Part shown: piece by piece, positions 9,410 through 17,928 of the stretch
How the letters are laid out: every line of letters begins with the position of its first letter
Numbering within the stretch: position 1 is the stretch's first letter
From: CAZDBA01 sp965224765
Lineage (GTDB): Bacteria; Planctomycetota; Planctomycetia; Pirellulales; Pirellulaceae
Assembly: GCA_965224765.1 (NCBI GenBank)
Contig: CBDDAC010000020.1
Span: forward strand, 1 to 64,000
Length of the DNA: 64,000 nucleotides
Direction of reading: 5' to 3'
Notes under the pieces: model-generated
The model's database searches: none
What the model saw: the letters and a program-made list of their open reading frames with translations, nothing else
Told to the model about the DNA's origin: nothing
Made by a program: the position numbers and the translations under genes

Positions 9410-10036
9410 TCAGTTGGTTTCTATCGCGAACTTGTCTAACGAACTTCGAATGGAATCGCTGGCCGCTTTGATCGCCTTGGCGCGAACCTGACGCAGTTGA
9501 TTGGCAACACTACCGTCGTAGACAGTATCTCCAACTCGCACGACCATTCCACCGATGATCTCGGGATCGACCGTAGCGGACAGATTGACCTTTTTGCCGA
9601 TGACCTTTTCCAGCCGAGTGGCAATTCCTTGCACGAGCGAATCTTCGACTTCGCTGGCGGTGGTCAAAGTTGCCCGGGCACGCCCAGCCATCTCATCGTG
9701 CATTTTATGGGCCGAACCACAAATTGCCGTCAGGCAGTCAAATCGGCCTTTACGGCCCAAGATTTTCAAAAAGTTCAGCAAATCATTGCTGACTTTTCCG
9801 CCCAACGCCTTTTGAATCATCGACTCTTTGTCGGCCACCGAAACTCGCGGCGACTCCAATGCAGCCCGAAACTTGGGAAGCGAATCAACCGCGGCGACAA
9901 AGTCTCCAAGCTGTTCAACCAGCTCATCAACCTTGCCCGACTCTTTTCCAACCGACAACAACGCCTTGGCGTATACATCGCCAATGTGCTGCTGGTCCGC
10001 GTCAAAAACGGTGGCATGCTTTGGGGTTTCGTCCAT
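9410..10036 (-). CDS. atpH: ATP synthase F1 subunit delta
   Basis: Peripheral stalk subunit joining F1 alpha to the b subunits. 208 residues. It has the OSCP/delta pattern: an N-terminal helical bundle beginning IGDVYAKALLSVGKE, and a C-terminal domain with VNLSATVDPEIIGGMVVRVGDTVYDGS (quoted in part: IIGGMVVRVGDTVYDGS), the most conserved part of the family. The first 15 residues, before DVYAKALL, are extra. Gene order and spacing fit the operon. Confidence 0.93.
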   Translation of the reverse strand: MDETPKHATVFDADQQHIGDVYAKALLSVGKESGKVDELVEQLGDFVAAVDSLPKFRAALESPRVSVADKESMIQKALGGKVSNDLLNFLKILGRKGRFDCLTAICGSAHKMHDEMAGRARATLTTASEVEDSLVQGIATRLEKVIGKKVNLSATVDPEIIGGMVVRVGDTVYDGSVANQLRQVRAKAIKAASDSIRSSLDKFAIETN

Positions 10037-10080
10037 TGACTTTCACACAAAAGTTTCTGCTAGTTCGACTTACTTGAGCA

Positions 10081-10632
10081 CTAGGCTCCACTGCCAAATC
10101 GCTCGATTGATTTTTCAATCAATTGCGAGTGATCCTTTTTGTCCAGCGATCGACCGACAATACTGCCTGCCAAAGTGACCGCCGAATCAACGCTCCTCTC
10201 CGCCAGCTCACGTACCGCAGCGTCTTTGGCAGCTTCAATGTCTGCCAAGGCTCGGTCACGAGCTCGCTGAGCTTCTTTATTAGCCTCGGCAACGATTTTA
10301 TCCTTTGCGGCAACGGCATCCTTTTTGGCCTGAGCCAAAACAACACTCGCCTCATCGGTCGCTGCGGTCAGCTTGTCCTCGTACTGCTTCAAGTTGGCTT
10401 GCGCCTGCTCATTAGCAGAACGTGCGCCATCGATATCGTCAGCAATTCGCTTCTCACGAGCTTCTAAACCTTCCATGATGGGCTTCCAAGCGAACTTGAA
10501 AAGCACAAACAACAGGCCCAGAAAAACGATCAGCGAGAATAGCAGCGTATCGACCTTGAACTGCAACGGAGGCTTGGCGACATGATCAGCCGCAAGCAAG
10601 TTAATCGCATTCAGGGTTTCAAACATTTTCAT
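10081..10632 (-). CDS. atpF: ATP synthase F0 subunit b
   Basis: Membrane-anchored peripheral stalk subunit. 183 residues: a short N-terminal segment, one transmembrane helix (TLLFSLIVFLGLLFVLFKFA), the typical WKPIMEGLEAREKRIADDI junction, then a long charged coiled coil. Only one b gene is present, so a homodimer is expected. It sits between atpE and atpH. Confidence 0.94.
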   Translation of the reverse strand: MKMFETLNAINLLAADHVAKPPLQFKVDTLLFSLIVFLGLLFVLFKFAWKPIMEGLEAREKRIADDIDGARSANEQAQANLKQYEDKLTAATDEASVVLAQAKKDAVAAKDKIVAEANKEAQRARDRALADIEAAKDAAVRELAERSVDSAVTLAGSIVGRSLDKKDHSQLIEKSIERFGSGA

Positions 10633-10693
10633 TCACCACTTATTACTCGAAAATCCAATTCGGAAAGTCGCCAACATCGGCGACCCCCACCAA

Positions 10694-11011
10694 CTAGAAC
10701 ACGAGACACAAAAGGATACCGGCAAACGCAGCACCTTCGATAAGAGCAGCAAAAATGATACCCGCAGTCTGGACGCTACCAGCCATCTCTGGTTGACGGG
10801 CGATACTTTCACAAGCTGCTCCACCAATCTTGCCGATACCGATACCCGCACCGATTACTGCAAGACCCGCACCAACCGCTCGGTACATGCGGAAGCTGTT
10901 CTCATCTTGTCCGAGAAGCAAGCCGTCCAACCCAAGATCTTGGGCAAATGTTGGTGAACAAAACAAAAATCCACCCATCACGAAAACTAAGGCAAACAAA
11001 AACCTAGCCAT
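10694..11011 (-). CDS. atpE: ATP synthase F0 subunit c, with N-terminal signal-like segment
   Basis: Forms the proton-driven rotor ring. The frame is open to 11038, but ATG 11011 is preferred: a GGAG lies 9 bases upstream. The 105-residue product starts with a hydrophobic cleavable-looking segment (MARFLFALVFVMGGFLFCSP, then TFAQ), followed by the two c helices joined by the ESIARQPE loop. The ion-binding carboxylate is the Glu of FAALIEGAAFAGILL. The residues after that Glu lack the Ser/Thr pattern of sodium-binding rings, so proton coupling is inferred. N-terminal leader segments are known in some c subunits. Confidence 0.92.
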   Translation of the reverse strand: MARFLFALVFVMGGFLFCSPTFAQDLGLDGLLLGQDENSFRMYRAVGAGLAVIGAGIGIGKIGGAACESIARQPEMAGSVQTAGIIFAALIEGAAFAGILLCLVF

Positions 11012-11064
11012 CAAAAGTTCTCCAAATCCAAAATTCAAATTTTGATTTTCAAAGCATATTCAAA

Positions 11065-12198
11065 TCAGTGCGGGTGTATAGCCGCCCCGATAAACAATGC
11101 AGACAAAAAAGTAAAAACATATGCTTGAATAAATGCCACCAGCAATTCAAGCAAGTTGATTCCAATCGAAGCACCAAACACGGCGGGCACAACACCCCAC
11201 GCCAACAAAAACCCCCAAGCCACACCAACAAAGGCAACAAACACTGCCAAAACCAGATGACCTGCAAACATGTTCGCGAAAAGTCGAACCGCCAAAACAA
11301 GGTGCTTAATAAACAATCCAAAAACCTCGATCCCCCAAATCATGGGAACGAGTATGTATTTCAAGGGGCTTAACGCGCCGTCAATTTGAATGTGAGGAGC
11401 CTGAGCTTTCCAAAAACCGACAACGCCAAGCTTCTTTGTACCAACAGACAAAACCAACACAAAAACAACCAACGCCAAGGAGGCGGTGATCGAAATTGAA
11501 CCGGTTGCCGAACCCAAACCCGGAATCATTCCGATCAAATTCATCGTCAACACAAAGAAAAAAATCGTCCAAAGGAACGGCAAAAATCGATCGCCGTCCT
11601 TGGATCCAATAGAGGGTCTCGCGACTTCATCGCGAATATAAAGACAACCCGCCTCAAGCATATTCCAAAAGCGACCCCGAACCGGCGCGCCTGATTTCAT
11701 TTTTTGGCCAAGCGTGATAAAGATTGCCGCAACAATCAACGCCGAAAACAACTCGATCACAACAAACTTCGTTGGCTGAAAAGTCACGTTGCCAAGAAAG
11801 TCATCTTCTTTCTGGCCAATAACTTCACCGTGATCGTCTTTGACATCCACGGAGAACTTGTACATCGGCTTGGCATCGGTCCAGCCCAGCGGATTGGGGA
11901 GTGGAACCGTTACAGTATCTTTGAAGTTAAACGCGGGAAACTCAAAAAAGGTCTGATCCTGAACGTGACCGATCAAGTGATCAGGGCTCAGGTACCAGTC
12001 CATCGAATTCTGAATCGTCCAGTCTTCGGCTGAGATCTCTTCTGCATGTCCATCACCGTGATCCGCACCTTCACCGTGCGCCGCACCTTCGTGATCGTGG
12101 TCACCACCCTCTTCAGCCTGTGCGTGCTCTTGCACACCGCTTTGAGGATCAGCGATCTCGTCTTCTAGTCGACCAAATGTGTTGAAAGGATTTGACAT
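11065..12198 (-). CDS. atpB: ATP synthase F0 subunit a, with His/Asp-rich N-terminal extension
   Basis: Stator subunit forming the proton half-channels. From ATG 12198 (the frame also opens at 12213) the product has about 377 residues, some 100 more than typical. The extra length is N-terminal: residues 25-60 are rich in His, Asp, Glu and Gly (DHDHEGAAHGEGADHGDGH), followed by an aqueous domain before the first transmembrane helix. The essential arginine is in LAVRLFANMFAGHLVLA, and the C-terminal helices (INLLELLVAFIQAYVFTFLS) are intact. See the separate finding on the extension. Confidence 0.93.
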   Translation of the reverse strand: MSNPFNTFGRLEDEIADPQSGVQEHAQAEEGGDHDHEGAAHGEGADHGDGHAEEISAEDWTIQNSMDWYLSPDHLIGHVQDQTFFEFPAFNFKDTVTVPLPNPLGWTDAKPMYKFSVDVKDDHGEVIGQKEDDFLGNVTFQPTKFVVIELFSALIVAAIFITLGQKMKSGAPVRGRFWNMLEAGCLYIRDEVARPSIGSKDGDRFLPFLWTIFFFVLTMNLIGMIPGLGSATGSISITASLALVVFVLVLSVGTKKLGVVGFWKAQAPHIQIDGALSPLKYILVPMIWGIEVFGLFIKHLVLAVRLFANMFAGHLVLAVFVAFVGVAWGFLLAWGVVPAVFGASIGINLLELLVAFIQAYVFTFLSALFIGAAIHPH

Positions 12199-12226
12199 TA
12201 AAGATCTGTTCAATGTTCGTGGTAGT

Positions 12227-12700
12227 TCAGTTAGCAGTTTTCATCCGCAAAACATGCAGGGAAACGTCAGCAACCAGCCCAACAAGGTAAAACAAAATCA
12301 CAAGTAAAACAAAGCCACCACTTACGGGTTCTGGCGAAGCCAACTGTGTAGTAATCACAACCAAAAACGGCAGGCTGGTCCGGGCAAACATGCCACCGCC
12401 TAAGCGTGCCATAAACTTATCGTCGCCGCTAGGATATTCACCCGCAACATGGGCCACAAGTGACGAAATGACGCATGCGCCAATTGCCACCCACAACTCC
12501 GACGGCTCAGCCAAACTGAACGTTAAAACCGCAAAACTCACCAACCCACCGACCACCGAGAAAATCAACACAATAAGCCCCAACCGATATGACAAACGCT
12601 CGATCGGTAAGCGATTCGGTTTCATCGATACACTTGCCATCGTATTGATCAGACGTTTACAGATCCCAACGGAATCGTCATTTTTCCTGGTGAGCCACAA
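12227..12700 (-). CDS. AtpI-like integral membrane protein
   Basis: Position and topology suggest the AtpI-like accessory protein that precedes atpB in many operons. Four hydrophobic stretches can be seen (GLIVLIFSVVGGLVSFAVL; ELWVAIGACVISSLVAH; TSLPFLVVITTQLA; GGFVLLVILFYLVGLVADV). The sequence itself is not a clear family match. The frame opens at a TTG at 12700 that overlaps the preceding gene by 23 bases; ATGs at 12640 or 12625 are alternatives, and none has a good ribosome-binding site, so the start is uncertain. AtpI proteins help c-ring assembly in other bacteria. Confidence 0.6.
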   Translation of the reverse strand: MWLTRKNDDSVGICKRLINTMASVSMKPNRLPIERLSYRLGLIVLIFSVVGGLVSFAVLTFSLAEPSELWVAIGACVISSLVAHVAGEYPSGDDKFMARLGGGMFARTSLPFLVVITTQLASPEPVSGGFVLLVILFYLVGLVADVSLHVLRMKTAN

Positions 12701-12896
12701 AGTCGATTAACTGCTTGACCGCCGCAGCAATCCCAACAACCAAGCCAATCGCGGTAAAGAGAATCATGGTGCCAAAATACTGATCGACAAAGTATCCAAC
12801 GATCGCCGGAATTATCATCATCAAACTGATCGAGGTGATCTGAGTGACTTTCGATAATGCCTTGGCCGTGGGCGATCTGTCATCAATTTCAGACAT
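12678..12896 (-). CDS. AtpZ/ATPase_gene1-like small membrane protein
   Basis: 72 residues with two transmembrane helices (SLMMIIPAIVGYFVDQYFG and LFTAIGLVVGIAAAVKQL). The pattern P-x-x-x-GYFxDxxFGT followed by a Gly-rich second helix fits the AtpZ-like (F0F1 gene 1) proteins found at the head of atp operons. It is the first gene of the operon here and overlaps the AtpI-like frame. The role, perhaps assembly or Mg/Ca movement, is only proposed in the literature. Confidence 0.75.
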   Translation of the reverse strand: MSEIDDRSPTAKALSKVTQITSISLMMIIPAIVGYFVDQYFGTMILFTAIGLVVGIAAAVKQLIDFVAHQEK

Positions 12897-13193
12897 TCTT
12901 GACCACCCGTTTTTGGAGATATTGCCTTCATCCTTTTAACACTGGACACAATTTATCGTCGTGAATTCCAAACCACAACCCAACGCGGGAAAAGTTCGAG
13001 AAAACTTTCACAATGTCGATGTAAACCACTGAAAAATATAGACTTACAACCATCAACAACAACACATCATCGCCAAATCCGATGGGGAAGCCCAATTAAG
13101 AAAACAAAAAACCCACAAACCCTTTAACTGCAAAGACTTACGTCGCAAATAAACGATTGTTTATTTGCAGAAACGGTCATTAATGGCTAGTTT
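12897..13193. other. AT-rich divergent intergenic region upstream of the atp operon
   Basis: About 300 bases without a gene between the first atp gene (minus) and the DUF4912 transcription unit (plus). It is A-rich on the plus strand and must hold the atp operon promoter, but I could not pick one convincing minus-strand -35/-10 pair. Confidence 0.5.
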
Positions 13194-13201
13194 GGTATAA
13201 T
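13194..13201 (+). promoter_or_regulatory. Extended -10 promoter for the DUF4912 unit
   Basis: GGTATAAT (preceded by a T, giving TGGTATAAT) is a consensus extended -10 element. No good -35 is seen at 17-bp spacing, which extended -10 promoters do not need. The start of transcription would be near 13206-13208, about 175 bases before the start codon proposed for the DUF4912 gene. Confidence 0.55.
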
Positions 13202-13205
13202 TAAG

Positions 13206-13371
13206 ACTTATCGCTGGTGGAGTAGGGCACCTTCTCGATTTGTGGTTCCAGCCGCATTTCGTGGATCGATTGGGCAGCGAAAAGGATCCGTTGGTGGAGA
13301 TCTAACGGACAGGCGGAAACTCTCTTGGGCAGGAGCCCACGTGAGTTGTTTTATTGCTGACTCGAATCAGC
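13206..13371 (+). ncRNA. Candidate structured leader or small RNA upstream of the DUF4912 gene
   Basis: This stretch follows a strong -10 element and precedes a ribosome-binding site at 13372-13376, so it should be transcribed but not translated. It contains several potential stems: TCGCTG (13211-13216) with CAGCGA (13273-13278), GGTG with CACC near 13216-13230, GGGC-AGGA-GCCC near 13327, and GCTGA with TCAGC just before the ribosome-binding site. I could not match it to 6S RNA, SRP RNA, RNase P or a known riboswitch. It could simply be an ordinary leader. Confidence 0.3.
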
Positions 13372-13382
13372 GGAGGCATCAC

Positions 13383-14477
13383 TTGAAAACTGCATCGTCA
13401 CTTCGTACCTACACCTCAAAAGACCTTGCCCAAATCGCAAAAAAGAAGGGAGTGTCTGGTTGGCACACGATGAGAAAGGAGCAGTTGGTCCAAGCGATTC
13501 TCAAAACCCACAAACGCAACGCAACTGCCAAGAAAACCGCGACAACCGCACCAACCCCAAAACGAAAAGCCAAACCTGTCGCTGAGAAGCCCATCACCAA
13601 AGTCGCCAGGAAAATGCAGCGGGAACACACCCGCCGAGAAAACATGAAGGATCTCGCGCTTCAATCGGCCATCAAACGCTCCCAAGTTCCGATCCAAGAG
13701 GACCGTATCATCCTGATCGTTCGCGATCCCTTCTGGCTACAAGCCTATTGGGAAATCACCAAGAACTCAGTCGTTCGAGCCAAAGCAGCTCTTGCCGAAA
13801 ATTGGCATGGCGCAACTCCCATGCTCCGCGTGATGAAAACTTCTGATGACGATCGAAACGGTGCCGTCGAAGAAGTGCTTCGTGAAATCCCCATTCATGG
13901 CGGGGTCAAGAATTGGTACATCGACGTTTCAGATCCTCCTGGACAATTCCGAGTCCAAATCGGCTACAAAGCCGCCAATGGTAAGTTTCACTTGATCGCG
14001 AGAAGCAATCGAGTCAAAACACCTCCTGCCAGTGGTGACCACGATGAAAACTGGACGGATATCGCCGAAGACTATGAAAAATACTACGCACAAAGTGGTG
14101 GATACACCAATGACACCTCGTCCGGTGAACTGAAGAGTGTCTTCGAAGAAAAACTGCGTCGCCCCATGCATAACATGGATCCCCACTACGTGAGCCATTC
14201 CGCCTGCAGCTACCGGCCATTTAACTTCGAAGTCGACGCCCACATGGTCATCTACGGGGCAACTGCTCCTGGCTCCAACGTCACCCTCGCCGGCGAACCC
14301 GTCAAACTCGAAGACGATGGAACCTTTTCAGTTCGACTTGGCATGCCTGATCGACGACAGGTCCTTCCAATCGTCGCCAGCAGCCGCGATGGAAGTGAAC
14401 AACGAACGACCGTTTTGGCAATTGAACGAAATACGAAAATGATGGAACCGATCACCCGGGACAACGAAGCGTTGTAA
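13383..14477 (+). CDS. DUF4912 protein with N-terminal Rho-N/SAP-like domain
   Basis: Function unknown. The N-terminus (residues 5-42) has the Rho N-domain/SAP-like helix pattern SLRTYTSKDLAQIAKKKG and MRKEQLVQAIL, suggesting nucleic-acid binding. A basic Ala/Lys/Thr linker follows, then DUF4912 at about residues 105-215 (IILIVRDPFWLQAYWEIT; WYIDVSDPPGQFRVQIGY). The frame is open back to an ATG at 13242, but TTG 13383 is preferred because a perfect GGAGG lies 6 bases before it and the family normally begins just ahead of the Rho-N-like domain. The C-terminal third carries a short beta-rich PDZ-free segment of unknown type. Confidence 0.75.
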   Translation: MKTASSLRTYTSKDLAQIAKKKGVSGWHTMRKEQLVQAILKTHKRNATAKKTATTAPTPKRKAKPVAEKPITKVARKMQREHTRRENMKDLALQSAIKRSQVPIQEDRIILIVRDPFWLQAYWEITKNSVVRAKAALAENWHGATPMLRVMKTSDDDRNGAVEEVLREIPIHGGVKNWYIDVSDPPGQFRVQIGYKAANGKFHLIARSNRVKTPPASGDHDENWTDIAEDYEKYYAQSGGYTNDTSSGELKSVFEEKLRRPMHNMDPHYVSHSACSYRPFNFEVDAHMVIYGATAPGSNVTLAGEPVKLEDDGTFSVRLGMPDRRQVLPIVASSRDGSEQRTTVLAIERNTKMMEPITRDNEAL

Positions 14478-14506
14478 CTCAACTCGCATCGCATCACAAT
14501 TTCCAT

Positions 14507-14541
14507 GAAACGATTCTGCTCCTTAGGACAGAATCGTTTTC
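14507..14541 (+). terminator. Terminator after the DUF4912 gene
   Basis: AAACGATTCTG and CAGAATCGTTT form a perfect 11-bp stem around a 10-base loop, 30 bases after the stop codon, with TTTTCTC at the 3' side. Confidence 0.75.
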
Positions 14542-14592
14542 TCATGGCCCCTGCCCAGAAGGGCATTTCCCTGCTGCTCCCAATTTCCCATT

Positions 14593-14625
14593 AAAAAAAC
14601 GCAGCCAGGTTGCCCGACTGCGTTT
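14593..14625 (-). terminator. Terminator for the Gly/His-rich secreted protein gene
   Basis: On the minus strand AAACGCAG and CTGCGTT form a stem followed by a run of seven Ts, a textbook intrinsic terminator about 30 bases after the gene's stop codon. Confidence 0.85.
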
Positions 14626-14651
14626 GCGTTTCGTCTCTTCTACCACCAAAG

Positions 14652-15077
14652 CTACCAGCCTCCACAGCCCCCGTAATGGCCTCCACCGCCATAGTGACCA
14701 CCGCCTCCATAGAAGCCGCCTCCGCCACCGTAGTGACCGCCGCCGTAGTGTCCGCCGTGTCCGCCAAAGCCTCCATAACCATTTCCGACACTGATCGAAA
14801 TCCCACGGTTGTGCCCATGCCCGTAGTGCCCCTGCCCGCCATAAACGGGACGATAAACATTAGTGATCGGCGCTGAGTAAACGTGCCCACCGTAGCCGCT
14901 ACTAATCCCTCCATAGTGGCCACCGTGGCCGTGACCATAGCTAATGCCGCTAAAACCATTGCCGACACTGATGCTGAAATTCGATCCATGACCATGCCCG
15001 CAATGTTGGGCATGAGACTCCGACGTCATAAACCCAAGGATCGCGACCGCCGCGACTAATACTGCAAACTGTTTCAT
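14652..15077 (-). CDS. Small secreted Gly/His/Tyr-rich protein
   Basis: The frame opens at 15167, but ATG 15077 is preferred: AAGGAG lies 6 bases upstream and the product then begins with a signal peptide (KQFAVLVAAVAILGFMTSES, then HAQ). The mature 120 residues are low-complexity: repeated NFSISVGNGFSG or GISISVGNGYGG units (two copies), and HGGHYGG / GGGHYGGGG repeats with many His and Tyr, ending CGGW. Two Cys are near the ends. It resembles Gly-rich secreted planctomycete proteins of unknown role; the His content suggests possible metal binding, which is inference. Confidence 0.75.
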   Translation of the reverse strand: MKQFAVLVAAVAILGFMTSESHAQHCGHGHGSNFSISVGNGFSGISYGHGHGGHYGGISSGYGGHVYSAPITNVYRPVYGGQGHYGHGHNRGISISVGNGYGGFGGHGGHYGGGHYGGGGGFYGGGGHYGGGGHYGGCGGW

Positions 15078-15533
15078 AATTGCTCCTTGTACATACTTGC
15101 TGGGGACAATGTGATTCGCAAAAGCCGAATTGCCAAGTTGGACACTCACATCCAATCGTTGATTCAACGCAAGGAAAGACTGACGGTAAGTGCAGGCTGC
15201 ACCGACCCATCGTTTTCCTCACCCCTTTATTCACACTAAAACGGCAAACTGCCGCCACCTCTTGAATTGCGCTCCAAAAATGTGCACATCAAACTTTCAA
15301 TTCGAGCGAACCCCACCAGGAGCCTGCCAAGGCGACAACCCACAGGATATACTTCGACTTGAGTCTCGTTTTTCATGGCAGTAATTGCTGACCTATCGAT
15401 AACCGTCTCAACACTGTCGACGCGGCGAGATGATGCGATCCGCAACCTAGGTCACGTGCCAAACAGAAGTGTCTCACCTCCGCAACGCCTTGTGATCAGT
15501 CCGACAACTCATATCAACTTTTGAATTCCACTT
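15078..15533. other. Gene-free interval before the molybdopterin/pentapeptide gene
   Basis: 456 bases with no supported gene. It must contain the promoter of the minus-strand Gly-rich gene and that of the plus-strand oxidoreductase gene. I see no strong repeat or hairpin. Confidence 0.5.
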
Positions 15534-16562
15534 ATGACGAATCCAATAAAACTTCCGCCTGGACAACAGCTGGTGGCACCGGGCAAGTGGCCCCAGATTG
15601 GCGAGCGAGCCCCCGCAAATACAGAAGAACCATGGTCACTGCAGATAACTGGACTGATCCAGAATCCCGTCAAGTATTCACTGGACGAACTAACGCAACT
15701 TGCTGACAAAACAATTACAACCGACATTCACTGTGTAACCCGTTGGTCAAAGTTGGGCGTAACCTTCGGCGGGATCCTCTTGGCCGATTTACTGGAAACC
15801 GCTCAGGTCATCGACACCGCCAAGTACATTTCCTTTGTCGCTCGATCCTCCAGACGGCATTCCAGTTCGCTTTCCATCGCGGATGCTATCGAACTCGGCA
15901 CGTTCATCGCGATCAGTGTCGATAAAGAGCCTCTGGAGTCGGCGCATGGGGGCCCCATCCGGAATATCGTGCCGGGAAGGTATTTCTACAAAAGCGTAAA
16001 ATGGTTGGAGCGAATTGAACTCCTGGAACAAGACCAACTTGGGTATTGGGAAGCCGACATTGGCTACCACAACGTCGCAGATCCCTGGCGCGAACAACGT
16101 TACATCGCACCGACGGTCGACAAACGGACGGCCACCGCTTTGATTGAGTCGCGTGATTTTTCCAAAAGGGATTTGCGCAGTATCGATGCCAGCAACCGCG
16201 AGCTGACCGGACTCAACGCCAAAGGGGCATTGCTACGTGACGCCGATTTTCGTGACGCAAACTTGGCCAACGCTGATTTCAGCGACGCCAATTTATCCAA
16301 CAGCCACTTCGAAAAGGCGAACCTGAGAAACGCTAATTTTGCTGGAGCGGATCTAGAGGGCGCAAACCTATGTGGCTCAGATTTGCGAGGAGCAAACTTG
16401 AGTGGTGCGTCTTTGATTGGAGCTTCATTCCTACAAAATGAACCTGAAGTCCTGAAAGCCCAACTCGACGCTACAACGACCATCAAGGAAGCGACATTAG
16501 CGCCTCTCACGCCTGAGCAAATCGAATTCGTTCGGACAAGCATCAGACCTGCAAAGTCGTAA
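15534..16562 (+). CDS. Molybdopterin oxidoreductase domain fused to pentapeptide repeats
   Basis: 342 residues in two parts. Residues 1-200 match the oxidoreductase molybdopterin-binding (sulfite oxidase-like) domain: W-SLQITGLIQNPVKYSLDEL, then HCVTRWSKLGVTFGGI, where the Cys is the expected molybdenum ligand, and AHGGPIRNIVPGRYFYKSVKW. Residues 215-300 are pentapeptide repeats with A(N/D)LxxADF periodicity (NLANADFSDANLSNSHFEKA is part of it), which form a right-handed beta helix. The first domain has no export signal, so the enzyme should be cytosolic. Redox partner and substrate are unknown. The pairing of these two domains is unusual. Confidence 0.82.
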   Translation: MTNPIKLPPGQQLVAPGKWPQIGERAPANTEEPWSLQITGLIQNPVKYSLDELTQLADKTITTDIHCVTRWSKLGVTFGGILLADLLETAQVIDTAKYISFVARSSRRHSSSLSIADAIELGTFIAISVDKEPLESAHGGPIRNIVPGRYFYKSVKWLERIELLEQDQLGYWEADIGYHNVADPWREQRYIAPTVDKRTATALIESRDFSKRDLRSIDASNRELTGLNAKGALLRDADFRDANLANADFSDANLSNSHFEKANLRNANFAGADLEGANLCGSDLRGANLSGASLIGASFLQNEPEVLKAQLDATTTIKEATLAPLTPEQIEFVRTSIRPAKS

Positions 16563-16582
16563 GCGGCATGCGGGGCCTCCGA

Positions 16583-16640
16583 CCCTGGATTGAAATCCAG
16601 GGCTACTAAAAGTCGTCGCTCTGCGACAAAGGTAGGCTGC
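16583..16640 (+). repeat. Two-hairpin dispersed element, copy A
   Basis: Hairpin 1 is CCCTGGATT/AATCCAGGG (16583-16602); after a short A-rich spacer hairpin 2 is GTCGC-TCT-GCGAC (16611-16626 area). Other copies are at 27790, 36823, 38861 (inverted) and 57576. Stem 2 is GCCGC/GCGGC in some copies and GTCGC/GCGAC in others, so pairing is preserved. Confidence 0.7.
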
Positions 16641-16710
16641 AAAGATTGGTTCGCGAGAGTGATTGGCAGACGACATCGCCAGCCGTTCAAGTATCATGTT
16701 GATCGCCATA

Positions 16711-16772
16711 AAGTCACCCTCCCGAAGGGCTCACAATACAACATATGTTTTTGGAGGGTGAAGGGTGCATGT
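16711..16772. repeat. Inverted repeat of the AAGTCACCCTCC type
   Basis: ATAAAGTCACCCTCCCGAAG at the left is answered by GGAGGGTGA 30 bases on, able to form a 9-bp stem. Related sequence with GATAAAGTCACC and GGAGGTGAC ends lies at 36650-36725, and a looser copy at 39172-39215. Confidence 0.5.
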
Positions 16773-16793
16773 TTTGCTGCTTCTTCAAAAAAA

Positions 16794-17884
16794 TCAAGTT
16801 GTTGACCCGGGTCCAAATGCTAACCATGCGGATGCGTAGCAGCTGGCTACCTGAATCCCTTTCCAGAGTGTCTCTGGCCCTGGGACAGATTTGGCGTGGT
16901 CAATAAAGCCTCCCAAACGTGAGATGGTACGAATTACTTGGTTTAGTGTCGGGGGTTCTTGGGGAATTTCTTTACCCAGCACGGAATAAACTGACTTCCA
17001 TTCACAAGGCTCGAAAATCAATTCACAACTGATATTTGGGCATTCCCGTCCCAGCATACACAGATACATTACTCGCCAAGCGACAACCATGTACAGGGCG
17101 ATGGCATTTTCAATCGGCTCAATTTTACGAAACTGGCGACGTTCGATTCTGCAACCGGACTTCAGGGTGCGAAAGAAAATTTCGATTTGCCATCGGGTGC
17201 AATATGCCGCAATGATCTGGTTGATTTGCTGGTTTGTATCAATGGGCAAACTGGTCATTAGCAGCCAACGTATGGGCTCCTCTTCTGCCGGTGGATCGAT
17301 CTCATCCACCAGAACAGTATTATACTGAAGCGGGTGATGCCCCTTGGGTGTCAGCGTAACAGATTTCGCCCTGACCTCGACGACGGCCTGTCGGGCCGGA
17401 CGATCTTGCTCACGTTTGTGTGAAGTGCATTTGATTTTTGCTTTTCGGGCACTAACGGATATGTCCATTTGAAAACACACCGGAGCGGTCTTGACGCTTT
17501 CGTACAAGCCGCCTTCGGATGTCGACCGTGCCTGTCCATTTCGAACGATAATGTGCAGCTCTTTTCCGTTTGAAAGCGTGCGAGGTTGGGCGAAAACCTG
17601 GTTGATGTCCGCTTCGCTATCCTGAACGACAATGCATTTCTTGTTCAGACATTGCTCAGCCAATTCTCTTGCCTGGTTGATTCCCTGAAGCCAGCGGAAA
17701 CTTTCTTTTTCTTCGATCGGTGCCTGCCTGCGCTTCTTGTCCTTTTCTGCTTTAGAACTCTTGTCGATTTTTTTGCGAATGTAGTTGCATTGTCCGACAA
17801 CCCCCAACGGAACATTGGTTTCAGTAAACGCGACAAGCGGATGGATGAAAAGACCGGATTTGTGTTCCCCACTCAGTTTACCCG
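16794..17884 (-). pseudogene. 5'-truncated IS4/Tn5-type transposase
   Basis: The 337-codon open frame (from a TTG at 17807) continues upstream in frame as coding-like sequence to about 17884 (GEHKSGLFIHPLVAFTETNV) and then meets a stop codon. It contains the second catalytic Asp (CIVVQDSEADINQ) and the IS4 signature around the catalytic Glu, YCTRWQIEIFFRTLKSG. The region carrying the first catalytic Asp, roughly 100 residues, is absent. No initiation signal lies at the break, which abuts a dispersed repeat (17929-17964) and (GGCTAC)n DNA. The element is probably dead. Terminal inverted repeats could not be identified. Confidence 0.75.
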
Positions 17885-17928
17885 CACGCGGCCATGTTGC
17901 TCAACTCAATACGATCGCGATAAGACAT

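Noticed and set aside
10694..11011. Sodium-specific c-ring
   Set aside because: The residues after the essential Glu do not follow the Glu-Ser-Thr pattern of sodium-binding c subunits.
13206..13371. 6S RNA, RNase P RNA or SRP RNA
   Set aside because: The leader was compared by eye with these RNAs; their conserved core sequences are absent, so only an unnamed candidate is recorded.
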